From the NCBI RefSeq assembly GCF_015352455.1, contig NZ_JADKPN010000016.1, positions 1-64,000 on the forward strand: a stretch of 64,000 nt of DNA, written 5' to 3'. Positions 40,481 to 50,227 of this stretch are shown here, in pieces. Origin of the DNA: Nocardioides islandensis (GTDB lineage Bacteria > Actinomycetota > Actinomycetes > Propionibacteriales > Nocardioidaceae). The notes under the pieces are model-generated. The model was not told the DNA's origin. It was given only the letters and a program-made list of their open reading frames with translations, and searched no databases. Each line of letters opens with the position of its first letter. The first letter of the stretch is position 1. The position numbers and the translations under genes were made by a program.

Positions 40481-41644
40481 GTGGACCTGATGGAGTACCA
40501 GGCAAAAGAGCTGTTCGCCAAGCACGGCGTCACCACCACCCTCGGCATCGTGGTCACCACGCCCGAGGAGGCCCGCGCGGCCGCCGAGGAGCTCGGCTTC
40601 TGCGTGGTCAAGGCGCAGGTCAAGGCGGGCGGTCGCGGCAAGGCCGGTGGCGTGAAGCTGGCCAAGACCCCGGACGAGGCCTTCGAGCACGCCTCGAACA
40701 TCCTCGGCATGGAGATCAAGGGGCTGCGGGTCAACCGCGTGCTGATCACCCCGGCGACGCCGCCGCAGGAGGAGTACTACTTCTCCTTCCTGCTGGACCG
40801 TGCGAACCGGCGGTACCTCTGCATCGCCTCCGTCGAGGGCGGCGTCGAGATCGAGGAGGTCGCCAAGACCAACCCCGACGCCGTCAAGCAGATCCCGATC
40901 AACCCCGGCACCGGCGTGGACGCCGAGAAGGCTCGTGAGATCGCGACCGAGGCCAAGTTCCCCGAGGCCGTCTTCGAGCAGGCCGTCACCATGATCGAGG
41001 CGCTCTACCGGGTCTTCACCGAGGAGGACGCCACGCTGGTCGAGGTGAACCCGCTGGCTCGGCTCGAGGGCGACAAGCTCGAGGCGCTCGACGGCAAGGT
41101 CTCCCTCGACGACAACGCGTCCGAGGTCCGCCACCCTGACCACGAGCAGTTCGTGATCAAGGACGAGACCGACCCGCTCGAGGCCAAGGCGAAGGAGAAG
41201 GGCCTCAACTACGTCAAGCTCGACGGCCAGGTCGGCATCATCGGCAACGGCGCCGGGCTCGTCATGTCCACCCTCGACGTCGTGGCGTACGCAGGCGAGG
41301 CGCACGGCGGCGTGAAGCCGGCCAACTTCCTCGACATCGGCGGCGGCGCCAACGCGCAGGTGATGGCCGACGGTCTCGACGTGATCCTCCACGACGCGCA
41401 GGTCAAGAGCGTGTTCGTCAACGTCTTCGGCGGCATCACCGCCTGCGACGAGGTGGCCAACGGCATCAAGGGTGCGCTGGAGATCCTCGGCGACGAGGCG
41501 AGCAAGCCGCTCGTGGTCCGGCTCGACGGCAACAACGTCGCCGAGGGCCGCCGGATCCTCGACGAGCTGGACCACCCCCTGGTCACCCAGGTGCCGACCA
41601 TGGACGGCGCGGCCGACAAGGCCGCCGAGCTTGCCCAGAAATAA
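40481..41644 (+). CDS. sucC: Succinyl-CoA synthetase beta subunit (ADP-forming)
   Basis: The 387-residue subunit has the ATP-grasp domain with CVVKAQVKAGGRGKAGGVKLAK, and the C-terminal CoA-ligase part with NGAGLVMSTLDVV and FVNVFGGITACDEVANGI. With SucD it makes ATP or GTP from succinyl-CoA in the TCA cycle. The GTG at 40481 gives the actinobacterial N-terminus VDLMEYQAKELFAKHGV; an ATG three codons on (40490) is the alternative. The sucD start lies 27 bases after the stop. Confidence 0.97.
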   Translation: MDLMEYQAKELFAKHGVTTTLGIVVTTPEEARAAAEELGFCVVKAQVKAGGRGKAGGVKLAKTPDEAFEHASNILGMEIKGLRVNRVLITPATPPQEEYYFSFLLDRANRRYLCIASVEGGVEIEEVAKTNPDAVKQIPINPGTGVDAEKAREIATEAKFPEAVFEQAVTMIEALYRVFTEEDATLVEVNPLARLEGDKLEALDGKVSLDDNASEVRHPDHEQFVIKDETDPLEAKAKEKGLNYVKLDGQVGIIGNGAGLVMSTLDVVAYAGEAHGGVKPANFLDIGGGANAQVMADGLDVILHDAQVKSVFVNVFGGITACDEVANGIKGALEILGDEASKPLVVRLDGNNVAEGRRILDELDHPLVTQVPTMDGAADKAAELAQK

Positions 41645-41671
41645 GCAGAGCGGCGCTGAGGAGCGAGACAG

Positions 41672-42562
<891 letters not shown>

Positions 42563-42563
42563 T

Positions 42564-42669
42564 GCTGGTCGAGCCGCGAGGCCGGCCACGGCCGAGCGTG
42601 TCGAGACCCAAACCCCCGTCACCGGGTCTCGACACGGGCTCGCTGGCGCTCGCCCGGCTCGACCAACAT
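42564..42669. repeat. Dispersed inverted-repeat element downstream of sucD
   Basis: TGGTCGAGCCGCGAGGCCGG and GTGTCGAGACCC form the left half; GGGTCTCGACACGGGCTCGC and CCCGGCTCGACCAACATG form the right half. The halves are complementary in order, so the whole can fold as one long hairpin. It marks the start of the accessory block and may end sucCD transcription. Confidence 0.9.
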
Positions 42670-42676
42670 GTGGCCG

Positions 42677-43762
42677 TTATGGACGCGCCTCGTACACGAG
42701 GTTGAACGGCGTCTCGGCGACCCGGCGGAACCGGGTGAAGCCGGCGTCGGTGACGACCTGGCGGATGGCGGCCTCGCCGGCCTGGGCGCCGAGGGCGTAC
42801 CCGCCGGACTGCGACATCGCGTTGGGCACGCAGAGGAACGTCGAGAAGCTGTAGAACACCCGGCCGACGGGGTTCAGGTTCGACTCGACGGTGTCGCCGG
42901 CGGCGGGCTCGACGATCATCCACGTACCGTCCGCGGCGAGGGCGCGACGTACGTGCTGCGCCGCTCCCAGCGGGTCACCCATGTCGTGCAGGCAGTCGAA
43001 CGTCGTCACGAAGTCGAGCCCGGACCCCTGGAGCTCCTGGGCGCTGGCCACGTCGAAGCGCACCCGGTCCCCGACGCCGGCGTCCTCGGCCCGCTCGCGG
43101 GCGGCCTCGATGGAGCCGGTGTGGTAGTCGGAGCCGACGAACGTGCTGTTCGGGAACGCGTCGGCCATCAGCAGCGTGGAGGCGCCGTGGCCGCAGCCGA
43201 GGTCGGCCACCCGGGCGCCGCTCTCGAGCTTGGCCTGCACGCCGTCGAGCGCCGGGATCCACTCGGTCAGGAGGTGCATCAGGTACCCCGGCCGGAAGAA
43301 CCGCTCGCACCCGGTGAAGACGTCGTCGTCGTGCTGCCCCCAGCCGTACCCGGCCCCGGTGCGGAACGCCTCCTCGATGTGGTGCTGCGCCTTCAACGCG
43401 CCGAGCGCGAGCTCGTAGGCGCCGGGCAGGAACACCGGGCCGGCGGGGTCGGTCAGCGCGAAGGCCTGCTCGGGGGTCATGGAGTACGTCGCGCTGCCCG
43501 CGTCGTACTGGATGTAGCCGCCCGCGGCCTGTCCGCGCAGCCACTCGTCGACGTAGCGCGGGTCGGTGTCGGTGGCCGCGGCGAGCGACCGGGCGTCGCC
43601 GGGCTGCTGCGCGAGCGCACGGTAGAGGCCGAGCCGCTCGCCGAGCAGCACGTTGCCGGCGGAGATGGTGGCGCCGAGGTCGCCGACGAACTTGCCGACG
43701 AACTCCATCAGCGTGTCCATGTCGACGGCGGGGGCGGCGGGCTTCTCTTCCACGGTGGTCAT
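42677..43762 (-). CDS. Class I SAM-dependent methyltransferase with N-terminal winged helix
   Basis: The 361-residue protein starts with a dimerization/winged-helix region (LGERLGLYRALAQQPGDARSLAAATDTDPRYVDEWLRGQAAGG) typical of small-molecule O-methyltransferases. The SAM-binding loop follows (RVADLGCGHGASTLLMADAFP), with VGSDYHTGSIEAA, FDCLHDMGDP and MIVEPAAGD. It is divergent from the hydrolase-glycosyltransferase gene across a 117-base region with an inverted repeat. The acceptor is unknown. The 2115-codon minus-strand frame that contains it is an artefact of GC bias. Confidence 0.9.
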   Translation of the reverse strand: MTTVEEKPAAPAVDMDTLMEFVGKFVGDLGATISAGNVLLGERLGLYRALAQQPGDARSLAAATDTDPRYVDEWLRGQAAGGYIQYDAGSATYSMTPEQAFALTDPAGPVFLPGAYELALGALKAQHHIEEAFRTGAGYGWGQHDDDVFTGCERFFRPGYLMHLLTEWIPALDGVQAKLESGARVADLGCGHGASTLLMADAFPNSTFVGSDYHTGSIEAARERAEDAGVGDRVRFDVASAQELQGSGLDFVTTFDCLHDMGDPLGAAQHVRRALAADGTWMIVEPAAGDTVESNLNPVGRVFYSFSTFLCVPNAMSQSGGYALGAQAGEAAIRQVVTDAGFTRFRRVAETPFNLVYEARP

Positions 43763-43824
43763 GTCTGGGTCTCCCTGAGGCAGGCATCCCGGGTGGATGC
43801 TGGTCGGGCAACCGTGGTGGCAGC

Positions 43825-43847
43825 CCGTTGCAGGGCGATTGCAACGG
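43825..43847. promoter_or_regulatory. Inverted repeat in the divergent methyltransferase / fusion-gene promoter
   Basis: CCGTTGCA (43825-43832) and TGCAACGG (43840-43847) are perfect 8-base arms around GGGCGAT. A further TGCAACCGG half-site follows at about 43851. It lies 33 bases before the ATG of the fusion gene and some 63 bases before that of the methyltransferase, so one regulator could control both. Confidence 0.65.
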
Positions 43848-43879
43848 CACTGCAACCGGCAACCGGGAGGGTCATCGGC

Positions 43880-46003
43880 ATGCGGGCACGGGAACCTGAC
43901 GAGCAGGGGTACGTCGAGCGCGACGGCGTGCGGATCGGCTACGAGACGTTCAACATGGCGGCGACCGACAGGCCGGCCGTCCTCTTCGTCCCCATCGACC
44001 AGATCGTGCACAGCCGGGCGTGGAAGGGACAGGTGCCGTACCTCGCCCAGCACTACCGCGTCGTCACCATCGACCCGCGCGGCAACGGCCGGTCGGACCG
44101 GCCCACCGACCCCGCGGCGTACGGGGACGTGCATGCGACGGCCGACACGCTCGCCGTCATGGACCGTCTCGGGATCGACCGCGCCGTCCTGGTCGGCATC
44201 TGCTACAGCGCGTGGCAGTCCTTCGTCACCACCGCCCGGCACCCTGACCGGGTGCTCGGACTGGTCGCCGTCGCGCCCTGGATCCGGGACGCCTCGACGC
44301 CGCTGCCGTACCGCGCCGAGGCGGCCGCGCGCTTCGACGAGGAGCTGGACTCCTACGACGGCTGGTTCAAGACCAACCGTCACTACTGGAAGGACCACTG
44401 GGGGGACTTCGCCGAGTTCTTCTTCACCCAGCAGCTGTGCGAGCCGCACTCGACCAAGCAGCTGGAGGACGTGGTGGGCTTCGCCCTCGAGTCGACCTCG
44501 GAGGCCCAGATCGCCGAGTCCATGGTCGAGCCGTCGATCGCGGACGTCGCCGAGGCCGAGGCGATGCTGCGCGGCATCGAGGCGCCGGTGCTGGTCATCC
44601 AGCCCACCGAGGACCACTGCCAGCCGCAGGAGCGGATGGCCAACGCCGCGCGCCTGTTGCGGGCCGAGCACCTCGTGATGGAGGGGTCGGGCCACCTCCC
44701 GATGGCTCGTCACCCGGTGGTGGTGAACCGCGCGATCAAGCGCTTCGTCGACCGGGTGTCCGGTGCGGCGGCGCCGGAGCAGCGACGCGTGGTCGGCACG
44801 CGGCGGCCGCCCCGTGCGCTCTACCTGAGCTCCCCGATCGGCCTCGGGCACGTGCGACGCGACCTCGCCATCGCCGACGCGATGCGCAAGCAGCGCCCCG
44901 AGCTCGAGGTCCAGTGGCTGACGCAGTCGCCCGTGGCGGAGTTCCTCGAGAAGCGCGGCGAGGTCGTGCACCCCGCGTCGCGGCTGCTGGCCAGCGAGTC
45001 CGGTCACTTCGAGGCGGAGTCCGGCGAGCACGACCTGCACGCGTTCCAGGCCGTGCGCCGGATGGACGAGGTGCTGGTCAACAACTTCATGGTCTTCGAC
45101 GACCTGGTCGAGCGGGACCCGTTCGACCTGTGGGTCGGCGACGAGGCCTGGGACCTGGACCACTTCCTGCACGAGCACGCCGAGCTCAAGCGGGCGCCGT
45201 TCGCCTGGCTGACGGACTTCGTCGGCTGGGTGCCGATGCCGGACGGCGGCGAGCGCGAGGCGTTCCTGACCGCCGACTACAACGCCGAGATGGTCGAGCA
45301 CGTGGCGCGACACCCCTCCCTGCGGGACCGGGCCGTGTTCGTCGGCGACGCGGCCGACGTGGTCGACCTCCCGCTCGGCCCGGGGCTGCCCAGCGCGCGG
45401 GCCTGGACCGAGGAGCACTTCGACTTCGCGGGGTACGTGATGGGGGACCGCCCCGACCCGGCGGGCCGCGACGAGCTGCGGCACCGCCTCGGGTACCGCG
45501 ACGGCGAGGTCGTGTGCGTGGTCAGTGTCGGCGGCTCGGGCGTCGGAGGTCCGCTGCTGCGGCGCGTCGTGGCGTCGTACGACGAGGCTCGGCGCCGCGT
45601 CGACGGTCTGCGGATGGTCGTGGTCACCGGCCCGCGCATCGACCCGGCATCGATCGGTGCCCCTCCGGGCGTGGAGGTCCACGGGTTCCTGCCGGACCTC
45701 GACCTGCACCACGCGGCCTGTGACGTCGCGGTCGTGCAGGGCGGGCTCAGCACCACCATGGAGCTGACCGCGGCCGGCCGGCCGTTCGTCTACGTCCCGC
45801 TCGGCCACCACTTCGAGCAGCAGGTCCACGTGCGGCACCGGCTCGAGCGGCACCGCGCCGGTCGCCCACTCGACTACCGCGAGACCGACCCGGGCCGGAT
45901 CGCCGAGGAGCTCGTCGCGGCCCTGACCACACCGGTCGACTACGTGCCCGTGCCCACCGACGGCGCGGACCGCGCGGCGCGGCTGCTGATCGAGCTGGTC
46001 TGA
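43880..46003 (+). CDS. Fused alpha/beta-hydrolase and GT1/GT28-like glycosyltransferase
   Basis: The 707-residue protein joins two domains. Residues 1 to about 290 are an alpha/beta hydrolase with TIDPRGNGRSDRP and a nucleophile elbow GICYS, where Cys108 takes the usual serine place; Asp245 and His272 (GSGHLPM) complete a plausible triad. From about residue 305 to the end lies a GT-B glycosyltransferase: ALYLSSPIGLGHVRRDLAIADAMR at the N-terminal lobe and VAVVQGGLSTTMELTAAGRPFVYVPLGHHFEQQ in the donor-binding lobe. GGAGGG precedes the ATG. The combination suggests making or trimming a glycosylated acyl product. Acceptor and donor are unknown. Its 3' end overlaps the convergent regulator gene by 64 bases. 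Confidence 0.85.
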   Translation: MRAREPDEQGYVERDGVRIGYETFNMAATDRPAVLFVPIDQIVHSRAWKGQVPYLAQHYRVVTIDPRGNGRSDRPTDPAAYGDVHATADTLAVMDRLGIDRAVLVGICYSAWQSFVTTARHPDRVLGLVAVAPWIRDASTPLPYRAEAAARFDEELDSYDGWFKTNRHYWKDHWGDFAEFFFTQQLCEPHSTKQLEDVVGFALESTSEAQIAESMVEPSIADVAEAEAMLRGIEAPVLVIQPTEDHCQPQERMANAARLLRAEHLVMEGSGHLPMARHPVVVNRAIKRFVDRVSGAAAPEQRRVVGTRRPPRALYLSSPIGLGHVRRDLAIADAMRKQRPELEVQWLTQSPVAEFLEKRGEVVHPASRLLASESGHFEAESGEHDLHAFQAVRRMDEVLVNNFMVFDDLVERDPFDLWVGDEAWDLDHFLHEHAELKRAPFAWLTDFVGWVPMPDGGEREAFLTADYNAEMVEHVARHPSLRDRAVFVGDAADVVDLPLGPGLPSARAWTEEHFDFAGYVMGDRPDPAGRDELRHRLGYRDGEVVCVVSVGGSGVGGPLLRRVVASYDEARRRVDGLRMVVVTGPRIDPASIGAPPGVEVHGFLPDLDLHHAACDVAVVQGGLSTTMELTAAGRPFVYVPLGHHFEQQVHVRHRLERHRAGRPLDYRETDPGRIAEELVAALTTPVDYVPVPTDGADRAARLLIELV

Positions 46004-49000
46004 GTCCGCAGCGCCGGCCAGGTGCCCCGGGTCGCCCGGTCCAGCGGCTCGGGGCGCCCCATCAGGAGGTACACGTCGGCGCCGGTCACCCACGCCTCGC
46101 CCGGCGGGCACTCGACGGCGTCCAGCGCGTGGCCGGCCTCGCGGACCACCGCGTCGTCCCGGGTCAGCGCGGCCAGGGCCGCCAGGCAGCGCAGGCGTCC
46201 GCCGGCCATCGCGACGTCGCCCATGGCCAGGCCGCGCCGCGCGACCGCCTCGGCCTCGGCGCGGTCGCCGGTCTCGATCAGGGTGGCCGCGAGCAGGCCG
46301 GCGGCGATGGCGTACCACCAGGGGTGGGTGACCGGTGACGAGGCCTCCACGGCCTCGCGGCCGACCCGGCGAGCGGTGTCGAGGTCCCCGGCCAGCCGCA
46401 GGTACCAGCCGTCGTGGGCCCGGAGGTAACCCGCGTACGCCGGGTAGCCGCTGAGCCGGTTCAGCTCCAGCGCCTCGGCGACGAGGGCGCGGGCCTGGTC
46501 CAGGTCGCCCCGGCCGGCTGCCGCGAAGGACTTCTCGAACACCGTCCACTGGAGCAGCCAGGTGTCGCCGCGGGCGCGCAGGAGGGGCTCGAGCTCGGCG
46601 ACGACCGCCTCCAGGCGGTCCGGGTCGCCGAGGTACATCCGGACGGTCTTCAGCCCGTCGAGCGCGAGCACCAGGGCGTCCTCCGACCCGGCGGACCGCG
46701 CCCGGGTCACCCCCTTCTCCGCCCGCTCGAGAGCCGTGGCCAGCCGCAGCCGGCTCGCCTCCAGCACGACCAGGCGCCCGGTGAAGTCGGCCTCGGCACG
46801 GCGGTCGCCGAGGTCGGCGGCCAGCCGGAGCCCGTCCTCGAGCGGGCGCATCACCTCGTCGAGCGGGAAGCCGAGGCCGACCGCGGCGTCCCCGCCCTCC
46901 GCGCGCAGCGCCGCCATCTCCAGCCGCCGGTCGTCGGTGGCGCGGGCCAGGGACAGCGCGTCCCGTACGTCGGCCAGGGCGCTCGCGAACTCCGTGCGGG
47001 CCTCGTGCACGGAGGCGCGGGCGAGCAGGGCCCGGGCGCGCGTGCCCACGAAGGCCGTGTCGACGGCCAGCGAGCGGTCGAGCAGCCCCAGCGCGTCCTC
47101 GACGGCGGCGCGGCGCAGGGCGTCCTCGCCGGCCAGCAGCCAGCCGTGCGCGGCCCGGGGCTCGTCGCCGGCGGCGTACGCGTGCTCGGCCATCGCCTCG
47201 GGCCGGTCGCTCATCAGGTCCGCCGCGCGGCGGTGGTGGGCGAGTGCGACGGCGGGCGGCAGGGCCGCGTGCACGCACTCCTGGAGCAGGTCGTTGGCGA
47301 ACTCGTAGTGGTCGCCGCTGCGCACCAGGAGGCGCTGGCCGACCAGGGCCTCGCACTGCCGGACCGCGCTCAGCTCGGTGGTCTCCAGCAGCGCCGCGAG
47401 CAGCCGCGGGTCGAGGCGGCGGCGGAGCACGGCCGCGGCCTCCACGGTCGTCCGCTGGGCCTCGTCGAGGCGGCCGACGCGGGTCAGCACGGCGTCCGCG
47501 AGCGAGTCGGGGACGCCGCTGTCGCCGCCGGCGAGCGCGCGCAGGTACTCGACCACCGACAGCGGGTGTCCGGCTGTCCGGGCCATCACCTGCTCGCCGT
47601 GGCCCGCCAGGCCGGCCGCGGCCGCCAGCGCGTCGACGGCCGACCGGGGGAGGGCCTCCAGCCGGAGCCGGACCGCCCGGTCCGCGAGCCGCTCCGCCGT
47701 GGCGGCGTCCTCGGCGCGGACCGCGGCCACCAGCAGCACCTCGCTGCGGCCGAGCCGGCCGGCGAGGTACCCCAGCAGGTCGACCGTCGCGGCGCCACCG
47801 TCCTGGAGGTCGTCGACCGTCAGCAGGACGGGCCGGTCGAGAGCCAGCCGGTGCAGGGCGGCGAGCACCGCGTCGTACGCCTGGCGTCGCTGCAGGTCGA
47901 CGTCGGCGGGGAGCGCAGGTACCTCGGGGAGCACGGTCGCCAGGTCGGGGAGCAACGCGACCCAGGCGGCCTCGTGCCCGTGCAGCAGCGAGGCCAGTCG
48001 GGACCCGGGGGAGTCGAGGAGCACCGGCCGCAGGGCGTCGACGTACGGCTGGAGGAACAGTGACCGCTCGGCCGGGTGGCAGCGGCCGTGCAGGACCAGC
48101 CCGCCGGTGACGATCGCCAGCTCGGCCACCGCGTCGAGGAGCCGCGTCTTGCCGATGCCCGCTTCGCCCTCCACGAGCAGCAGGTGGGCGTCCCGGGCGC
48201 CCGCCCAGGCGGCCCCGGCCGCGGCCAGCTCCGGCTCGCGCCCGACCAGGCCGGGACGGGGCACCGGACGCTCGCTGGTCGGCTCGGTCGGGAGCGACGA
48301 CTCGCGCAGCACCGCGACGTGCAGGTCCGACGTCGCCCGGTCCGGGTCGGTGCCCAGCTCCTCCCGCAACCGGGCGGCGAGGGCGTCGTACGCCGCCAGT
48401 GCCGCGCTCGGCCGCCCGTCGGCCACGGCCGCGCGCATCAGGTCGCGGACGGCCTGCTCGTCGAGCGGGTCGGTGGCCACCGCGTCGGCGGCGGTACGAG
48501 CGGCCTCTGCGGGCGTCAGCGTGGTGGCGAGGACGTGGCGGGCTCGGCGCCGGAGGGCGTCCGCCTCCCGCCGGACCGCCAGCACCCACGCGGCGTCGCC
48601 CTCGTCGGGGAGCGCGGGCTGGGTGCCGAGCAGGTCGAGGGCGCGGCGCCCTGCGGAGGCGGCGAGGACCCGTTCTCCCGCCTCGGCTCGCGCCTCCGCC
48701 TCGGCGAGGAGCGTCGCCGCCTCGTCCAGGTCCACGGTCCACGGGCCGCGCGCGGTGAGTCCGTAGGCCCGTCCGGTGCTGGTCAGGACGTCGGGGCCGA
48801 GCAACCGGCGGGTCCGGCTGACGAGCGTCGCGACGTTCGCAGCCGGGTCGGTGGGAGGTACGTCGGGCCACAGCGCGTCGACGACGCGGTCCAGCGGGAC
48901 GAGGCGGCCACGCTCGGCTGCGAGCAGGGCCAGCAAGGTACGCGCCTTGCGGCTGCCCAGCTCCCGGCCGGCCAGCGTCGTGTCCGGCGTGCCGTCCGGG

Positions 49001-49056
49001 TGGTCGACGGCCACCGCCGAGCACAACCGGATGCGGATCGCTCCGTGGCCCTCCAC
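45940..49056 (-). CDS. SARP/AfsR-like transcriptional regulator with BTAD and ATPase domains
   Basis: The protein has 1038 residues. The N-terminal OmpR-like winged helix and BTAD region (SRKARTLLALLAAERGRLVPLDRVVDALWP and DPLDEQAVRDLMRAAVADGRPSAALAAYDALAARLREELGTDPD) is followed by an ATPase with VEGEAGIGKTRLLDAV and VLLTVDDLQDG, then a TPR-like helical C-terminus. Such proteins activate antibiotic or other specialised pathways in Streptomyces. It starts at a GTG 10 bases after the lipoprotein gene. The last 20 or so residues, Ser/Arg-rich, lie antisense to the fusion gene and may not be conserved. Confidence 0.9.
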   Translation of the reverse strand: MEGHGAIRIRLCSAVAVDHPDGTPDTTLAGRELGSRKARTLLALLAAERGRLVPLDRVVDALWPDVPPTDPAANVATLVSRTRRLLGPDVLTSTGRAYGLTARGPWTVDLDEAATLLAEAEARAEAGERVLAASAGRRALDLLGTQPALPDEGDAAWVLAVRREADALRRRARHVLATTLTPAEAARTAADAVATDPLDEQAVRDLMRAAVADGRPSAALAAYDALAARLREELGTDPDRATSDLHVAVLRESSLPTEPTSERPVPRPGLVGREPELAAAGAAWAGARDAHLLLVEGEAGIGKTRLLDAVAELAIVTGGLVLHGRCHPAERSLFLQPYVDALRPVLLDSPGSRLASLLHGHEAAWVALLPDLATVLPEVPALPADVDLQRRQAYDAVLAALHRLALDRPVLLTVDDLQDGGAATVDLLGYLAGRLGRSEVLLVAAVRAEDAATAERLADRAVRLRLEALPRSAVDALAAAAGLAGHGEQVMARTAGHPLSVVEYLRALAGGDSGVPDSLADAVLTRVGRLDEAQRTTVEAAAVLRRRLDPRLLAALLETTELSAVRQCEALVGQRLLVRSGDHYEFANDLLQECVHAALPPAVALAHHRRAADLMSDRPEAMAEHAYAAGDEPRAAHGWLLAGEDALRRAAVEDALGLLDRSLAVDTAFVGTRARALLARASVHEARTEFASALADVRDALSLARATDDRRLEMAALRAEGGDAAVGLGFPLDEVMRPLEDGLRLAADLGDRRAEADFTGRLVVLEASRLRLATALERAEKGVTRARSAGSEDALVLALDGLKTVRMYLGDPDRLEAVVAELEPLLRARGDTWLLQWTVFEKSFAAAGRGDLDQARALVAEALELNRLSGYPAYAGYLRAHDGWYLRLAGDLDTARRVGREAVEASSPVTHPWWYAIAAGLLAATLIETGDRAEAEAVARRGLAMGDVAMAGGRLRCLAALAALTRDDAVVREAGHALDAVECPPGEAWVTGADVYLLMGRPEPLDRATRGTWPALRTQTSSISSRAARSAPSVGTGT

Positions 49057-49066
49057 ACAGCGAGTA

Positions 49067-50194
49067 TCACCCGGCGCAGCGCTGGTCGGGCAGCAGCAGC
49101 GTCACGCCCGTCACCAAGTGATCCTGTCCGAGCTCGAAGGAGTACGCGCGGTCGGGGTGGCCGGGAACCGGGGCCGTCCAGCCCCGGTCGTCCGGCGTCG
49201 CCCCCGGGTACGCCGCGGCGACGTCCCCGGCGGTCGACCCCGTGCCGACCCCCTCGGGCGTCCGGCTCCAGGTCGTTGCCCACAGCGCGACCACGCCGCT
49301 GCCTGGCCGGATGTCGGCCATGACGGCGTACGCGCCGCTCGGGTCGTCGCGGTACAGCACGGTGCAGGCGGCCCCGTGCGGCGACTCGGCCCGGACGAGA
49401 CCGGCCGCGGCGGCCTCGGGCCCCGACATGCCGAGCGTCACGTCGTCGACACCGTCCGGGCCGACCTGCACGACCGGGGCGGTCTCGCGCTGGGAGCAGG
49501 GGTGCGCGGCGTACTCGCACAGCTCGGGCATGAAGCTCTCGACCTGCTCCACGACGTCGCCGACCGAGCGGCTGATGGTGTCCGCGGACCCGCCGCCCTC
49601 GCCGTACTCGAACGTGAGCAGCACCAGGTCGTCGAGGCGTTGCACGCCGATCACCTCGAGACCGGTGTCGAAGCCGATGTCGCTCCGGTACCGGTGCGTG
49701 ACGAAGAACGACTCGTCGACGGAGTCGCCCGGGATGAGCTCGTAGACCTGGTCGGTGGCGCCCACCGTCTCGACCGGACACGCCTCGATGGCGTCACGCA
49801 GGGTGGCGACGGCGGCCGTCGCGTCCCGCCCGTCGTACCGGGCCAGCGTGCGGCCGCGGACGTCCTCGGCCTCACCGGTGTACGTCGTGCCGATGACGTC
49901 GGAGGCCCGGTCCGGGCTCCACGCCTGCCGTCCGCAGAAGACCAGGTCCTCCACGCCGGAGACGTCGCTGACCTCGACCGGGGAGCCGTCGTCGCCGTTC
50001 GTCAGGGGGTACCCCCGCACGAGCGGGAAGTCGTCGAGGGGACGGTGGCCGGTGGCAGGCGTCGGCGACACCGTCGGCGACGCGGAGGGCGTCGGCGAGG
50101 CGGTGGGCGTCGCGCTGTCGGAGGCGACGGGTGCCGAGGTCGCCTGGCCACAGCCCGCGAGCAGCACGCATGCCACCAGGACCGAGCCCTTCAT
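49067..50194 (-). CDS. Lipoprotein with Ser/Thr/Pro-rich linker, unknown function
   Basis: The 375-residue protein has a signal peptide ending in a lipobox (LLAGC, Cys at residue 15), a flexible TPTASPTPSASPTVSPTP linker, and an extracellular part of about 320 residues with several cysteines that could pair. I do not recognise a domain. It lies between the sigma-sensor gene (33 bases upstream) and the SARP gene (10 bases downstream), which suggests an operon in which it acts as an external signal-binding or accessory sensor. Confidence 0.85.
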   Translation of the reverse strand: MKGSVLVACVLLAGCGQATSAPVASDSATPTASPTPSASPTVSPTPATGHRPLDDFPLVRGYPLTNGDDGSPVEVSDVSGVEDLVFCGRQAWSPDRASDVIGTTYTGEAEDVRGRTLARYDGRDATAAVATLRDAIEACPVETVGATDQVYELIPGDSVDESFFVTHRYRSDIGFDTGLEVIGVQRLDDLVLLTFEYGEGGGSADTISRSVGDVVEQVESFMPELCEYAAHPCSQRETAPVVQVGPDGVDDVTLGMSGPEAAAAGLVRAESPHGAACTVLYRDDPSGAYAVMADIRPGSGVVALWATTWSRTPEGVGTGSTAGDVAAAYPGATPDDRGWTAPVPGHPDRAYSFELGQDHLVTGVTLLLPDQRCAG

Positions 50195-50227
50195 GCCCGT
50201 GGGACGGCCGGCGGCCCGGAGAAGTTG

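Noticed and set aside
42677..49024. A 2115-codon minus-strand open frame
   Set aside because: It spans real genes on both strands. Only its first part (42677-43762) matches a methyltransferase; the rest is low-complexity Arg/Gly/Ala translation typical of GC-rich shadow frames.
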